From NCBI GenBank assembly GCA_041394605.1, contig JAWKHX010000018.1, positions 30,803-94,802 of the forward strand: 64,000 nucleotides of DNA, given 5' to 3'. Within the stretch, counting starts at the first letter, position 1, and each line of letters begins with the position of its first letter. This document shows positions 51,157 to 60,229 of the stretch, piece by piece. This stretch comes from UBA668 sp041394605. Lineage in GTDB: Bacteria > Actinomycetota > Acidimicrobiia > Acidimicrobiales > Ilumatobacteraceae. A program made the position numbers and the translations under genes. The notes below the pieces were generated by a model. It was not told the origin of the DNA. It did not search any database and saw only the letters and a program-made list of their open reading frames with translations.

Positions 51157-52070
51157 CGTTCGGCCCTCCGTTGCTCGCGCAGCATCGAGACGAGGTAGTA
51201 CACCATCAGCACGAACAAGAGGGCCATGAGGATCAGCACCAGCGCGGCGCCCTTGTTGGGCTGCCCGCTGCCGCGCAGGTAGTCCTCGATCTGGTTGCCG
51301 ACCATGTTGACCCGCGGCGAGCCGCTGGTGAGGTAGCTGTTGGTGTAGTAGTCGCCGAACATCGGCAGGATCGTCACCACCGAGGCGGCCATCAGGCCCG
51401 GCACGGACAGCGGCAGGGTGACGCTGAGGAAGGTGCGCACCGGGCCGGCGCCGAGGTCCCGCCCGGCCTCGATGAGGCGGCCGTCCAGACGCTCCAGCGC
51501 GCTGTACAGCGGCAGGATGAAGAACGGCACATAGCCGTAGACCAGCCCCCAGACGACGGTGGACCATGACCCGTCCAGCCAGTTGCGCGGCGTGTCCATC
51601 AGGCCCACCCACTCCAGCGCCTTGTTGACCAGCCCGTCCGGCTGCAGCAGGTTGGTCCAGGCCAGCATGCGCATCAGGTAGCTGATCCAGAACGGCAGGA
51701 CGAGCAGCCCGAGCAGCAGGCCACGGCGCGGGCCGGCCTTGCGGGCGACGAAGTAGGCGACAGGGAACCCGATCGCGATGCAGCCGGCCAGCGACAGCAG
51801 CACGAAGAGGAACGTGCGCACGAAGACCTGGCGCAGCGGCCCGTTGACCACCCGGTCGAGCATGTCGCGCATGGCCGAGATGTCCCACCGGAACGGGTTC
51901 CATTCGGGTTCGGCGGTCCGCAGCAGCGGGTTGACCTTGCCGAAGGCGATGGCCGCGACCGCGTAGATGGCCACGAGGAAGAACATCACCAGCCAGGTGA
52001 TGCCGGGCAGGGCGAACGTCGCCCACACCCGATCCTGGCGGCTCAGCCGCCGGCGTTGAACGTCGACCAT
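51153..52070 (-). CDS. potB: ABC transporter permease, PotB-like
   Basis: This 305-residue permease has six membrane helices (WATFALPGITWLVMFFLVAI first) and the EAA loop EAGRDLGAGPVRTFLSVTLP. LVLPFWISYLMRMLAWTNLL is characteristic of PotB. I start at MVDVQRRRLSR; upstream in-frame codons overlap the binding-protein gene by more than the 28 bp already present. It pairs with the PotC-like permease. Confidence 0.9.
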   Translation of the reverse strand: MVDVQRRRLSRQDRVWATFALPGITWLVMFFLVAIYAVAAIAFGKVNPLLRTAEPEWNPFRWDISAMRDMLDRVVNGPLRQVFVRTFLFVLLSLAGCIAIGFPVAYFVARKAGPRRGLLLGLLVLPFWISYLMRMLAWTNLLQPDGLVNKALEWVGLMDTPRNWLDGSWSTVVWGLVYGYVPFFILPLYSALERLDGRLIEAGRDLGAGPVRTFLSVTLPLSVPGLMAASVVTILPMFGDYYTNSYLTSGSPRVNMVGNQIEDYLRGSGQPNKGAALVLILMALLFVLMVYYLVSMLREQRRAER

Positions 52071-53218
52071 GCCTCCGCCCACTTGGCGTCACCGTCCACG
52101 CCGAGCGACTTGATGTACAGCGCCTGCGCCAGTTCCTCCGCCGTGGGCACGCAGTTGCGCAGGTGCTCGGGCACCCACCCGGCGTCGATGAGGTAGTCCG
52201 CGTCGAGCTTGGTGATGGCCGGCAGGTAGCCGACCCAGCCGAAGTTCTCCTCGGCGATGTCGTTGTCCAGGATGAAGTTGAGGTACAGGTGGGCCAGCAC
52301 CGGGTGCTCGGCGTCGGCCACCACACCCATCGCGTCGTTGGTCAGCACGTACTGCCCGGCGGGCGGGTGCCAGAAGCCCAGCACGCTGGCGTCGGTGCCT
52401 TCGGGCAGGTAGTTGTTGGCGCCGGTGATGAGGTCGCCACTCCACGTCTGGGCAATGGTGGTGGTGCCCTCGGGGATGTCCTTGTAGCCCTCGATGTTGA
52501 CCTTCACGTTCACCAGGTCGATCAGTTCGGTGAGGTCGGCCAGGGCCTGGTCGATGGTGGCCTGATCGGCGGTGTTGATGTCGGTGATGCCGCGGCGCAG
52601 CATCGCCATCGTGAACGCCTCGCGCTCGTCGTCCAGCACCGACACCTCGCCCTTGAACGCCGTGGCGTTCCAGATGGTGTCCCACCCCTGGGCTTCCACC
52701 TCCTCGGCGGAGATGCGGTCGCTGCGGTAGCCGATGCCCGTGCCGAAGTAGGTATACGGCAGCGAGTAGGCGGCGCCGGGGTCGTACCACGGGTCGTTGA
52801 ACGCGCTCAGCACGTTGGCAGCGTTGGGGATGTAGCTCTTGTTGAGCGGCTGGAGGATGCCGCCGGCCACCAGGTTGGCGACGCTGTAGATGGCCATCGA
52901 GTGGTGCACGTCGGCCTTGATGGCCCCGGAGGCCAGCTTGGTGATGGCCTCGGTGTCCGTGTCGAACGTGGTGATCTCCACCTTCACGCCGTACTGCTCC
53001 TCGAAGGCGGCGATGACGTCCGGGCTCACGTAGTCCGCGTAGTTGAGGATGCGCAGCGGGCCGGCTTCGGGCTCCAGCCCGTCGGCGATCGGGCCCGCCT
53101 TCTCGCCCCCGGAGGACGAATCGTCGTCGCCGCAGGCCTGCAGCAGCGGCACGCCACCACCGAGGAGTATCCCCGGCTGGGCCGAACGGGTGAGGAACTG
53201 TCGTCGGGAACCCTGCAT
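52043..53218 (-). CDS. potD: Polyamine/quaternary-amine-type ABC solute-binding lipoprotein, PotD-like
   Basis: This 391-residue protein has a twin-arginine motif (SRRQFL) and a lipobox LLQAC with Cys29, so it should be a Tat-exported lipoprotein. The PotD fold is visible in LRILNYADYVSPDVIAAFEE, AYSLPYTYFGTGIGYRSD and GFWHPPAGQYVLTNDAMGVV. It binds spermidine, putrescine or a similar cation for the adjacent permeases; no ATPase gene is present here, and the orphan at 27.2 kb is a candidate. TACCCT ends 6 nt before the ATG, so the operon is probably leaderless. Confidence 0.9.
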   Translation of the reverse strand: MQGSRRQFLTRSAQPGILLGGGVPLLQACGDDDSSSGGEKAGPIADGLEPEAGPLRILNYADYVSPDVIAAFEEQYGVKVEITTFDTDTEAITKLASGAIKADVHHSMAIYSVANLVAGGILQPLNKSYIPNAANVLSAFNDPWYDPGAAYSLPYTYFGTGIGYRSDRISAEEVEAQGWDTIWNATAFKGEVSVLDDEREAFTMAMLRRGITDINTADQATIDQALADLTELIDLVNVKVNIEGYKDIPEGTTTIAQTWSGDLITGANNYLPEGTDASVLGFWHPPAGQYVLTNDAMGVVADAEHPVLAHLYLNFILDNDIAEENFGWVGYLPAITKLDADYLIDAGWVPEHLRNCVPTAEELAQALYIKSLGVDGDAKWAEAWSTFNAGG

Positions 53219-53234
53219 TGGAGCAGGGTAACAC

Positions 53235-54389
53235 TCAGTATCCGCGTGGAAGTCCGAGCACGTGCTCGGCCACATAGCTGAGCACCAACTCCTGGCTGAT
53301 GGAAACGATGCGCATCAGCCGCGCTTCCCGGAAGTACCGCTCCACGTGGTACTCCGTGGCGTAGCCGAAGCCGCCGAGCGTCTGCACGGCGCGATCGGCG
53401 GCGAAGTACCCTGCTTCGGCGGCGAGGTACTTGGCCAGGTTGGCTTCCTCCCCGCAGGGCGCGCCGGCGTCCACCAGGCGGGCAGCCTCCTTCACCATCA
53501 GGTCCGCGGCACGCAGCCGGGCGTGGGCCTCCGCCAGCGGGAAGGCGATGCCCTGGTTCTGGCCGATCGGGCGGCCGAACACCACCCGCTCCTTGGCGTA
53601 GGCCACGGCGGTGCGGATGGCGGCCCGGCCGATGCCGATGGCTTCGGCGGCGATCAGCACCCGCTCTGCGTTCAGCCCGTCGAGCAGGTAACGGAACCCG
53701 GCGCCCTCGTCGCCGACCCGATCGGCGGCGGGCACCACCACGTCGTCGTAGGTCGTCTCGCAACTGGCCACCGCGTTGCGACCCATCTTGGGGATCGGGG
53801 TGACACCCACTCCCGGCGCGTGCTTGTCCACCAGGAACAGGGTCATCCCGTCGGTGGGCCGGGGGCACTCGGCCAGGGGAGTGGTGCGGGTGAGCAGCAG
53901 GATGCGGTCCGCCTCCAGTGCCTTGGACGTCCACACCTTGCGCCCGGTGATGCGGTAGTGATCCCCGTCGCGGACGGCGCGGGTGGTGATCCGGGTGGTG
54001 TCGGTGCCGGCGTCCGGCTCGGTGACGCCGAAGGCCACGTGCAGGCTGCCGTCGGCGACGGAGGGACGGAAGCGGGCCTTCAGTTCATCGCTGCCGTGGC
54101 GGATCACCGGCTGCATGCCGAAGATGCTCATGTGCAGCGCACTGGCCCCGTTCATCGCCGCGCCCGACGCGGCCACCTCCTCCAGCACGGCCGCCGCTTC
54201 GAGGATGCCGCGCCCGCCCCCGCCGTACTCCTCGGGGATGGCGATGCCGATCCAGCCCGCCGCAGCCATCGCCCGGTAGAAGTCCCACGGGAAGAGGTGC
54301 TCCTGGTCGCAGGCGCTCCAGTAGTGGTCGTCGAAGCCGGTGCACAGGGCGCTGACCGCCTCCCGGATCAATGCGAGGTCGTCGGCCAT
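53235..54389 (-). CDS. Acyl-CoA dehydrogenase
   Basis: This 384-residue flavoenzyme has AIPEEYGGGGRGILEAAAVL, AFGVTEPDAGTDTTRITTRA, DHYRITGRKVWTSKALEADR, AVAYAKERVVFGRPIGQNQG and LGGFGYATEYHVERYFREAR. It dehydrogenates an acyl-CoA; the chain is not predictable. TACCCT ends 7 nt before the ATG. It lies just upstream of the PotD-like gene but has its own promoter-like box. It is divergent from the glyoxalase-fold gene. Confidence 0.9.
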   Translation of the reverse strand: MADDLALIREAVSALCTGFDDHYWSACDQEHLFPWDFYRAMAAAGWIGIAIPEEYGGGGRGILEAAAVLEEVAASGAAMNGASALHMSIFGMQPVIRHGSDELKARFRPSVADGSLHVAFGVTEPDAGTDTTRITTRAVRDGDHYRITGRKVWTSKALEADRILLLTRTTPLAECPRPTDGMTLFLVDKHAPGVGVTPIPKMGRNAVASCETTYDDVVVPAADRVGDEGAGFRYLLDGLNAERVLIAAEAIGIGRAAIRTAVAYAKERVVFGRPIGQNQGIAFPLAEAHARLRAADLMVKEAARLVDAGAPCGEEANLAKYLAAEAGYFAADRAVQTLGGFGYATEYHVERYFREARLMRIVSISQELVLSYVAEHVLGLPRGY

Positions 54390-54430
54390 GCGCCGCAGGG
54401 TAGACCGCCGCAGGCGTACGCTCCCGACTC

Positions 54431-54814
54431 ATGGGCATCACGGGGTTGCGTCAGGTCAGCGTTCCGGTGGCGGACCTGGAGCGGGCGGTCGGCTTCTACC
54501 GCGACGTGCTCGGCCTGCGGCACATCGCCACGTTCGGCTCGATCGCCTTCATCGACACCGGCGGGGTACGGCTGATCCTCGAGGCGGCCGGCAGTGAGCG
54601 GGGAGCGTCGGTGCTGTACCTGAAGGTGGACGACATCCGTGCGGGCCGTGCCGATCTCGAGGCGAACGGCGTCGTGTTCGACGACGAGCCGCACGTCATC
54701 TTCCACGACGAGGGCGGGTTGTTCGGCGAGCCCGGACTGAGCGAGTGGATGACCTTCTTCCGCGATCCGGACGGCAACCTGTTGGCGCTGTCGTCGCGCC
54801 AACCGCCGGCCTGA
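54431..54814 (+). CDS. VOC/glyoxalase-fold protein
   Basis: This 127-residue protein is a single vicinal-oxygen-chelate unit: GLRQVSVPVADLERAVGFYR, DVLGLRHIATFGSIAFID and MTFFRDPDGNLLALSSR. The usual metal His near the start is replaced (RQVSV rather than HVxL), but FHDEGG and FRDPDGN are kept, so metal binding is uncertain. Members include glyoxalases and ring-cleavage dioxygenases; function unknown. TACGCT ends 8 nt before the ATG. Confidence 0.85.
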   Translation: MGITGLRQVSVPVADLERAVGFYRDVLGLRHIATFGSIAFIDTGGVRLILEAAGSERGASVLYLKVDDIRAGRADLEANGVVFDDEPHVIFHDEGGLFGEPGLSEWMTFFRDPDGNLLALSSRQPPA

Positions 54815-56025
54815 CTACTTCTCCGCGATCTCCACCGGTACCTCCAGCGCCGCCGCCACTTCGGGGTCGAGACCCACTGGTGCCGGGTCCTCGCCGAAGA
54901 GAGCACGGATCCACGCCGTCACCGCGTGGCGGATGAGCGGGAACGTGGTGTCCGCCGGTCGCGCCGGTGGCAGGCAACCGTCCGAGCCGAGGGCCCGCAG
55001 TTCGGGCTGGGCGTCCAGCAGCGGCCCGAGCCCGCTGGCTTCGGCCAGGCCGATGATGCCCTTGCCGTCGCCGAACGTGCAGAAGTCGTCGAAGCCGTTG
55101 TGGCCCACCCCGTCGATGATCCACAGCAGGCTGGGGGAGGGCGACGCCTCGTAGGCCGGGCGGGTGACCTCCTCGGCCGACACCACGCCGTCGGCGGCGC
55201 CGGCGATGAAGAACGACGGCACGTCGGGCAGGCCTGTCGTCCCGCCGAAGGCACCCGAGGCCAGGGAGACGTACCCGTCCACCCGCGGGTCGGCGGCGGC
55301 GCCGATGATCGTGCCGCCGCCCGCCGAGTGGCCGACCGCCACCACCCGCTCGCCGTCCACATGCCCGGCGAAGGGCTGGTGGTGTCGTCGTTGGCGCCGA
55401 GGAGCAGATCCAGGCTCTGCAGCAGGTCGTCCACGGAGTCCGCCCGGTCACCGCTGGCGGTGCCGCCGAGCACGTTGGTGAGGTCGCGGCTGGGGTGCTC
55501 GGGTGCGATCACGATCATCCCCCAACTGGCGAGGTGGGACGTGAGGAACGTGCTCTGCACCCGCACACCGGAGAACCCGTGGCTGAACAGCACCACGGGG
55601 AAGGTGCCGTCGGCCAGACCCGCGTCGCGGGTGGCGGCGTAGGTGGCGCCGGCGGGGATGTCGGCGGTGAGCAGGGCGCGGATGCCCTCCGGCACGTAGT
55701 CGCGCATGTCGTAGGTCTCGGTGCCGTCGCTGCCATCCACCGCCGGGTACCAGATCTCCACCAGCGGCCCCTTGGCCAACTGCAGGGTGGTGACGCCGAC
55801 GGGGTACGGCCCCGGCTCCTCGTAGGCGGTTGCCGCGGCGGCCGGATCGACCGTGGTGGTGGGCGCGTCGGTCGTCGTGGGCGCCTCCGTGGTGGTGGCC
55901 GCCTCGGAGGTGGTGGTGGCCGCCTCGGTGGTGGTGGGTGCGTCAGTGGTGGTGGCGGTGTCGTCGCCGCCACAGGCCGCCAAGAGCGCGACGAGCAGCA
56001 GGGGGGTCAGGGTGCGCCGAGTCAT
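54815..56025 (-). CDS. Alpha/beta-hydrolase lipoprotein (one frameshift)
   Basis: The product is about 403 residues. A signal peptide ends in the lipobox LLAAC with Cys18, followed by a Thr-rich linker of about 40 residues. The hydrolase domain has VVLFSHGFSGVRVQSTFLTS (oxyanion region), VVAVGHSAGGGTIIGAAADP (nucleophile Ser), FFIAGAADGVVSAEE (Asp) and GVGHNGFDDF (His). It resembles platelet-activating-factor acetylhydrolase and chlorophyllase-type esterases. The frame breaks near 55,372 (TTSP then FAGHVDGERV); one base is missing by length. It ends one base after the glyoxalase gene. Confidence 0.82.
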
Positions 56026-56124
56026 GCGATGGAGATTGCCACGGCGCGGCGGCGACTGCACGGTCCTGCGGCACGGCCGCTATCGTGCTGGGGCCGTCGC
56101 CGGGGCAACCCGGCCGCAGCGGAC

Positions 56125-56196
56125 GGCGACGTGGCCGAGTGGCTTAGGCAAGGGCCTGCAAAGCCCTGTACCCGGGTTCGATTCCCGGCGTCGCCT
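56125..56196 (+). tRNA. tRNA-Cys (GCA)
   Basis: The acceptor stem pairs GGCGACG with CGTCGCC. The anticodon stem-loop GGGCCTGCAAAGCCC gives anticodon GCA, and the T arm is CCGGGTTCGATTCCCGG. The CCA end is not encoded, unlike tRNA-Gly in this window. Confidence 0.93.
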
Positions 56197-56207
56197 CTCC
56201 TCAACCG

Positions 56208-57872
56208 TCAGTCACTGCCACCCTCGCCACCGGTGAGGGTGGCGACGTGGCAGGTGCGGTAGACCGTCCAGCTCTGGTCCAGCCCGATGTGCAGGTCGCG
56301 CGCCACGGTGCCGTCGGCGGTCACCTCCACCAGGCGGGATGCGAACTGCCCCTGCCCCAAGGCCATGCCCCCGTAGTCGATGGCCACGTTGCCGTTGGGC
56401 AGTTCGTTGGCGTCGCCGAGGAACCCGGCGAACGTGGGGTTGCCGTCGTCGCCCATGTCGCCGTGGGAGAACACCTCGGTGGCGGTGCCGGCCTCGAGGT
56501 CCAGCCGGTAGGCCACGGCACGGCTGCGACCGGGCAGGTCGCCCTGGGGGAACGTGCCCGGCCGGGTGTTGCCGTTGTCGAACAGCAGCAGCGTGCCGTC
56601 CGCCCTGAACTCCGGCGCGTGCTGGTGGTAGAAGGGCTCCGAGCCGTCGGTGAACGCGATCGTGCCCTCCGGGCCGAGCTCCCACAGCAGTTCACCGGCA
56701 GGGCCGTCGGCATCCGCTGCGTAGCGGATGGCCATCACGGCGTCCAGGTGGCGCAGCGAGAGGATCAGCGAGTTGCTCGCCTCGTCGAGGAACACGGCGT
56801 TGGCGTGCGTCCAGTCCACCACCTGCACGTCGTACAGCGACCCCGGCGGGCCGACGGGCAAGGCGTCCACGCACAACTCCGTGCCGGGTCGCTCGGCGGG
56901 GGAGAAGTAGTCGCTCATCTTCCACTCCTGGACGATGTTGCCCTCGCGGTCGAACTCCACCACCACGTCCTCCACCACGTTCAGCGAGTCCTTCCCACAG
57001 AGGCGCTGGGTGTCCGCAGCGTCCATCGGCACCAACGCGGTGGACAGGGTGAGCAGGTTGCCGTTGGGCAGTTCGGTGATCTCGTGGTGGGTGCTCTCGA
57101 TCGGCACCTGCACGGCGTCGGCCGCCAGGCCCAGACGGTCGTTGCGGACCGCAGCCTGGGTGGCCATGTCCAGCACGGGCCGGCCTAGGAGGTCCACCTC
57201 GCGGATTGCGACGTCGTCGGTGTTGAACAGCACGGTGTGGTGTGCGGTGACCTCGATGTCTTCCACCCGCGTGGGGTTGGGGTGGTACCAGACCACCTCG
57301 CCGTCCCGGTCCATGCCGAGGATGTACGACGGCGTGCCCTCCGGGGCGCCGCCCCACGGGTCGGCGTCGAACAGGGTGATCCCGTCCGCCACCTGGTCGG
57401 TGTTGACCCGCAGATCCATCGGAGGAAGGTTGGTGGGAAGGGCGCCGGACGTGAACGTGACCTCGGCGGAGTCCTCGGCGCCGTCGGCGGTGGCGTGCAG
57501 CGTCACGGTGTAGTCCGCCTCGGCACGCAGGCCGATCAGTTGCACCTCGACCCCGCCCGCCACTGGCACCACGAGCGTCTCGGCGGTGACGCCGGGCCCG
57601 TCGATCGATGCCGTGACCGTGGTGCCGTCGGCAACTTCAGCGGTCACCACGCCGGTGAGCGTGCTGACCGGCCCGGGCTGCACCTCCACCGTGCCGAAGA
57701 GGCCGTCCGTGGCCGCCTCGGTGGTGGGCGCCGCTGCAGTGGTGGAGGTTGCCGCGGCAGTGGTCGGCGTGGCGTCGGCCGGCGTGCTGTCGTCGGAGCA
57801 CGCAGCAAGCAGCGTGGTCACGGACATCGCGGCGGCGAGCACGGTGCGACGGGAGGTGCGGGCTCGGAGCAT
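56208..57872 (-). CDS. Aryl-sulfate sulfotransferase-like lipoprotein
   Basis: This 554-residue protein has a twin-arginine-like signal (SRRTVL), a lipobox LLAAC with Cys25, a Thr/Ala-rich linker and a beta-rich domain. The arylsulfotransferase (ASST) propeller follows with THHEITELPNGNLLTLS, VVDWTHANAVFLDEASNSLI, LSLRHLDAVMAI and FYHQHAPEFRADGTLLLFDN, including the His positions expected for the catalytic and ligand residues. ASST enzymes transfer sulfate between phenolic compounds. I prefer the second Met: TAGACA ends 6 nt before it, matching the leaderless pattern; the first Met overlaps that spacer. Confidence 0.82.
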   Translation of the reverse strand: MLRARTSRRTVLAAAMSVTTLLAACSDDSTPADATPTTAAATSTTAAAPTTEAATDGLFGTVEVQPGPVSTLTGVVTAEVADGTTVTASIDGPGVTAETLVVPVAGGVEVQLIGLRAEADYTVTLHATADGAEDSAEVTFTSGALPTNLPPMDLRVNTDQVADGITLFDADPWGGAPEGTPSYILGMDRDGEVVWYHPNPTRVEDIEVTAHHTVLFNTDDVAIREVDLLGRPVLDMATQAAVRNDRLGLAADAVQVPIESTHHEITELPNGNLLTLSTALVPMDAADTQRLCGKDSLNVVEDVVVEFDREGNIVQEWKMSDYFSPAERPGTELCVDALPVGPPGSLYDVQVVDWTHANAVFLDEASNSLILSLRHLDAVMAIRYAADADGPAGELLWELGPEGTIAFTDGSEPFYHQHAPEFRADGTLLLFDNGNTRPGTFPQGDLPGRSRAVAYRLDLEAGTATEVFSHGDMGDDGNPTFAGFLGDANELPNGNVAIDYGGMALGQGQFASRLVEVTADGTVARDLHIGLDQSWTVYRTCHVATLTGGEGGSD

Positions 57873-57945
57873 CCGCATTGTCTAGCAGTGAGTCGGTGCG
57901 CCGGTTCTGCCATGCTGGCGGCCGGTCGACGACATGGGGGTTGAG

Positions 57946-59569
57946 ATGACCGAGTGGAACTTCGCGGACGTGTACGAGGCGGTGGCGGCAAAGGTGCCGG
58001 ATCGCCCGTGCCAGGTGCAGGGCGACAGGGTGATCACCTGGGGCCAGTTCGACGCCCGCGCCGACGCGCTGGCCGCCGACATGCTGGCCGCCGGGCTGTC
58101 CCACCAGAGCAAGGTGGCGGCCTACCTGTACAACTGCCCGGAGTACCTGGAGACGTACATCGCTGCCTTCAAGGGGGGCTTCGCGCCGGTCAACACCAAC
58201 TACCGGTACGGCCACGACGAGATCGTGTACCTGTTCGACAACGCCGATGCCGAGGCGGTGGTGTTCCACGCCGCGTTCGCCGACCTGGTGGAGCACGTGC
58301 GTCACGAACTGCCGAAGGTGAAGCGGTGGTACTGCGTGGACGACGGCACCCAGGCCGTCCCCGGCTGGGCGATGGACTACGAGGAAGTCGTGTCGAGCAA
58401 GGTCACTGGTCCGGTGCGCGGCCCCTGGGGGCGCAGCCCGGACGACCTGCTGCTGCTCTACACCGGCGGCACCACGGGGATGCCGAAGGGTGTCATGTGG
58501 CGCCAGGACGATCTGTTCAACGTGCTCGGCGCCGGCGGCAACGCCACGCTCGGCATCCCGCCGGCCGAGAGCCTGGCGGAGTTGGCGTCGCGGGTGGGGC
58601 CGGCCAACCCGGGCCTGGTGCTGCTCTCGGCGTGCCCGCTGATGCACGGCACCGGGCAGTTCTCCAGCCTCATCGCCATGAACTTGGGCGGCACCATCGT
58701 CACCCTCCCGTCGCGCCACTTCGACGTGGCCGAACTGTTCGGCGAGGTGCAGCGCAACAAGGTCAATTCGATCATCATCGTCGGCCAGGCGTTCGCCGGC
58801 CCGATGCTGGAACACCTGGACGCCAACCCGGACACGTACGACCTGTCGTCGGTGGTGATGATGTCGTCGTCGGGCGTCATGTGGAGCCAGGACAACAAGC
58901 AGGGCCTGCTGCGCCATGTCCCGCAGGCCGCCCTGTTCGACTCGTTCGGCTCGTCGGAGGCCGTGGGCATGGGGGCCTCGGTCAGCACCGCCGGCGGCAC
59001 CAGCCAGACCGCCCGGTTCATGCTCGGGCCCAGCTGCCAGGTGTTCACCGAGGACGGCCGGCGGGTGGAGCCGGGCTCCGGCGAGCGCGGCCTGGTGGCC
59101 GTGGGCGGGTTCATCCCCGTGGGCTACTACAAGGACCCGGAGAAGTCGGCGCAGACGTTCCGCACGTTCGAGGACCGCCGCTGGAGCGTGCCCGGTGACT
59201 GGGCGGAGGTCAACGAGGACGGCACCTTGCTGCTGCTCGGCCGCGGCTCGGTGTGCATCAACACCGGTGGCGAGAAGGTCTTCCCGGAGGAGGTGGAGGA
59301 AGCGCTGAAGCAGCATCCGGCGGTGCGCGACGCGGTCGTGGTGGGCCTGCCGGACAACCGCTTCGGCGAGACCATCTGCGCCGTGGTCGAGGCTGCGCCC
59401 GGCGCCGCCCGAACTGCACGATCTGGCCGACCATGTGAAGGAGCACCTGGCCCACTACAAGGCGCCACGTCATCTGGTGGTGGTGGACACCATCGGCCGG
59501 GCGCCGAACGGCAAGGTGGACTACAAGCGGCTGAAGGGCGTGGCCATCGAGCGCCTGGGGGCCGGCTGA
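57946..59569 (+). CDS. Acyl-CoA synthetase, FadD-like ANL family (one frameshift)
   Basis: The protein of about 541 residues has the AMP-binding motif LLYTGGTTGMPKGVMWRQDD, SSSGVMWSQDN, FDSFGSSEAVGMG and the hinge LLGRGSVCINTGGEKVFPEE, ending RAPNGKVDYKRLKG with the catalytic Lys. It activates a carboxylic acid with ATP and CoA. An extra C near 59,405 breaks the frame (AAPGA then PELHDLADHVKEHLAHYKAP) and in the assembled sequence fuses it to the next gene. I start at the second Met, MTEWNFADVYEAVAAKV, which follows GGGGG by 5 nt. Confidence 0.87.
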
Positions 59570-60126
59570 TCGCCGAGATCATCCTGTATGCCTGCCCGGC
59601 GGGCCCGCTGGCCGACGCGCTGGGCCGGTACTACGGGGCCGCAGCAGCGGCGTGTGGGCCCAACACCGCGCACGAGTTCCCGCCGCACGTCACCCTCACC
59701 GGCTTCTTCCACGACACCGCGCCGGACTGGGCGGCGTACCGGCGGGCACTGGCTGGCGCCGTCCGCCGGGCCGGCCCGCCGCCCGAGCCGCCCGTCCGCG
59801 TGACGGGCCTGGTGCTGCAGGACGACGTCCACCTGCTGGCGGTGGACAGCCCATGGCTGCGCTCGGTCGCCGCCCACTTTGCCCACGCTGCGCCCGCGGC
59901 CACGCGGACGGACGGCATCCGACTGAAGGACCGGCTGCACCTCAGCCTGGCGTACGGCTTCGACCCGGCCGCCGCCGGCGCGCTCGGGGGGCTGGCGAAG
60001 GAGTGGGTGGGGGAGTGGGCGGACCCGTCGGCACCAGCCTCCTGGCAGATCCGGCTGTACCACCGCACGGCCGGGGCCGAATGGATCGTCCGAGAATCCC
60101 TTGACGTGGAGACCAGACAGGTGTAG
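59566..60126 (+). CDS. 2H phosphoesterase-family protein (CTG start)
   Basis: This protein of about 186 residues has the two HxT/S motifs of 2H phosphoesterases: HEFPPHVTLTGFFHDT (HVT) and RLHLSLAYGFDP (HLS), about 90 residues apart. Relatives include 2',3'-cyclic phosphodiesterases and RNA ligase-like proteins; substrate unknown. The frame has no ATG, GTG or TTG before IAEIILYACPAGPLADALG; the plausible start is CTG, overlapping the ligase stop as CTGA, as at 45,871. Its end contains the promoter of the SPFH gene. Confidence 0.8.
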   Translation: MIAEIILYACPAGPLADALGRYYGAAAAACGPNTAHEFPPHVTLTGFFHDTAPDWAAYRRALAGAVRRAGPPPEPPVRVTGLVLQDDVHLLAVDSPWLRSVAAHFAHAAPAATRTDGIRLKDRLHLSLAYGFDPAAAGALGGLAKEWVGEWADPSAPASWQIRLYHRTAGAEWIVRESLDVETRQV

Positions 60127-60129
60127 AAC
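60101..60129 (+). promoter_or_regulatory. Sigma-70-type promoter of the SPFH gene
   Basis: TTGACG (60101-60106) and TAGAAC (60124-60129) are 17 bp apart, inside the end of the phosphoesterase gene. The resulting leader of about 95 nt carries a strong AGAAAGGAGG Shine-Dalgarno. Confidence 0.6.
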
Positions 60130-60229
60130 AAGTGACGGACATGTGCCATACCAATCGCACAGGTCTGGAAGCCGGGAAGTCTGGTCGGCAATTCCATCTC
60201 GTTCCTTCGTGGAAGAAAGGAGGTGGGCG

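Noticed and set aside
57946..60126. A natural fusion of acyl-CoA ligase and 2H phosphoesterase
   Set aside because: One extra base near 59,405 causes it. In the restored frame the ligase ends with its conserved Lys-containing tail and stop, and the phosphoesterase has its own CTGA start.
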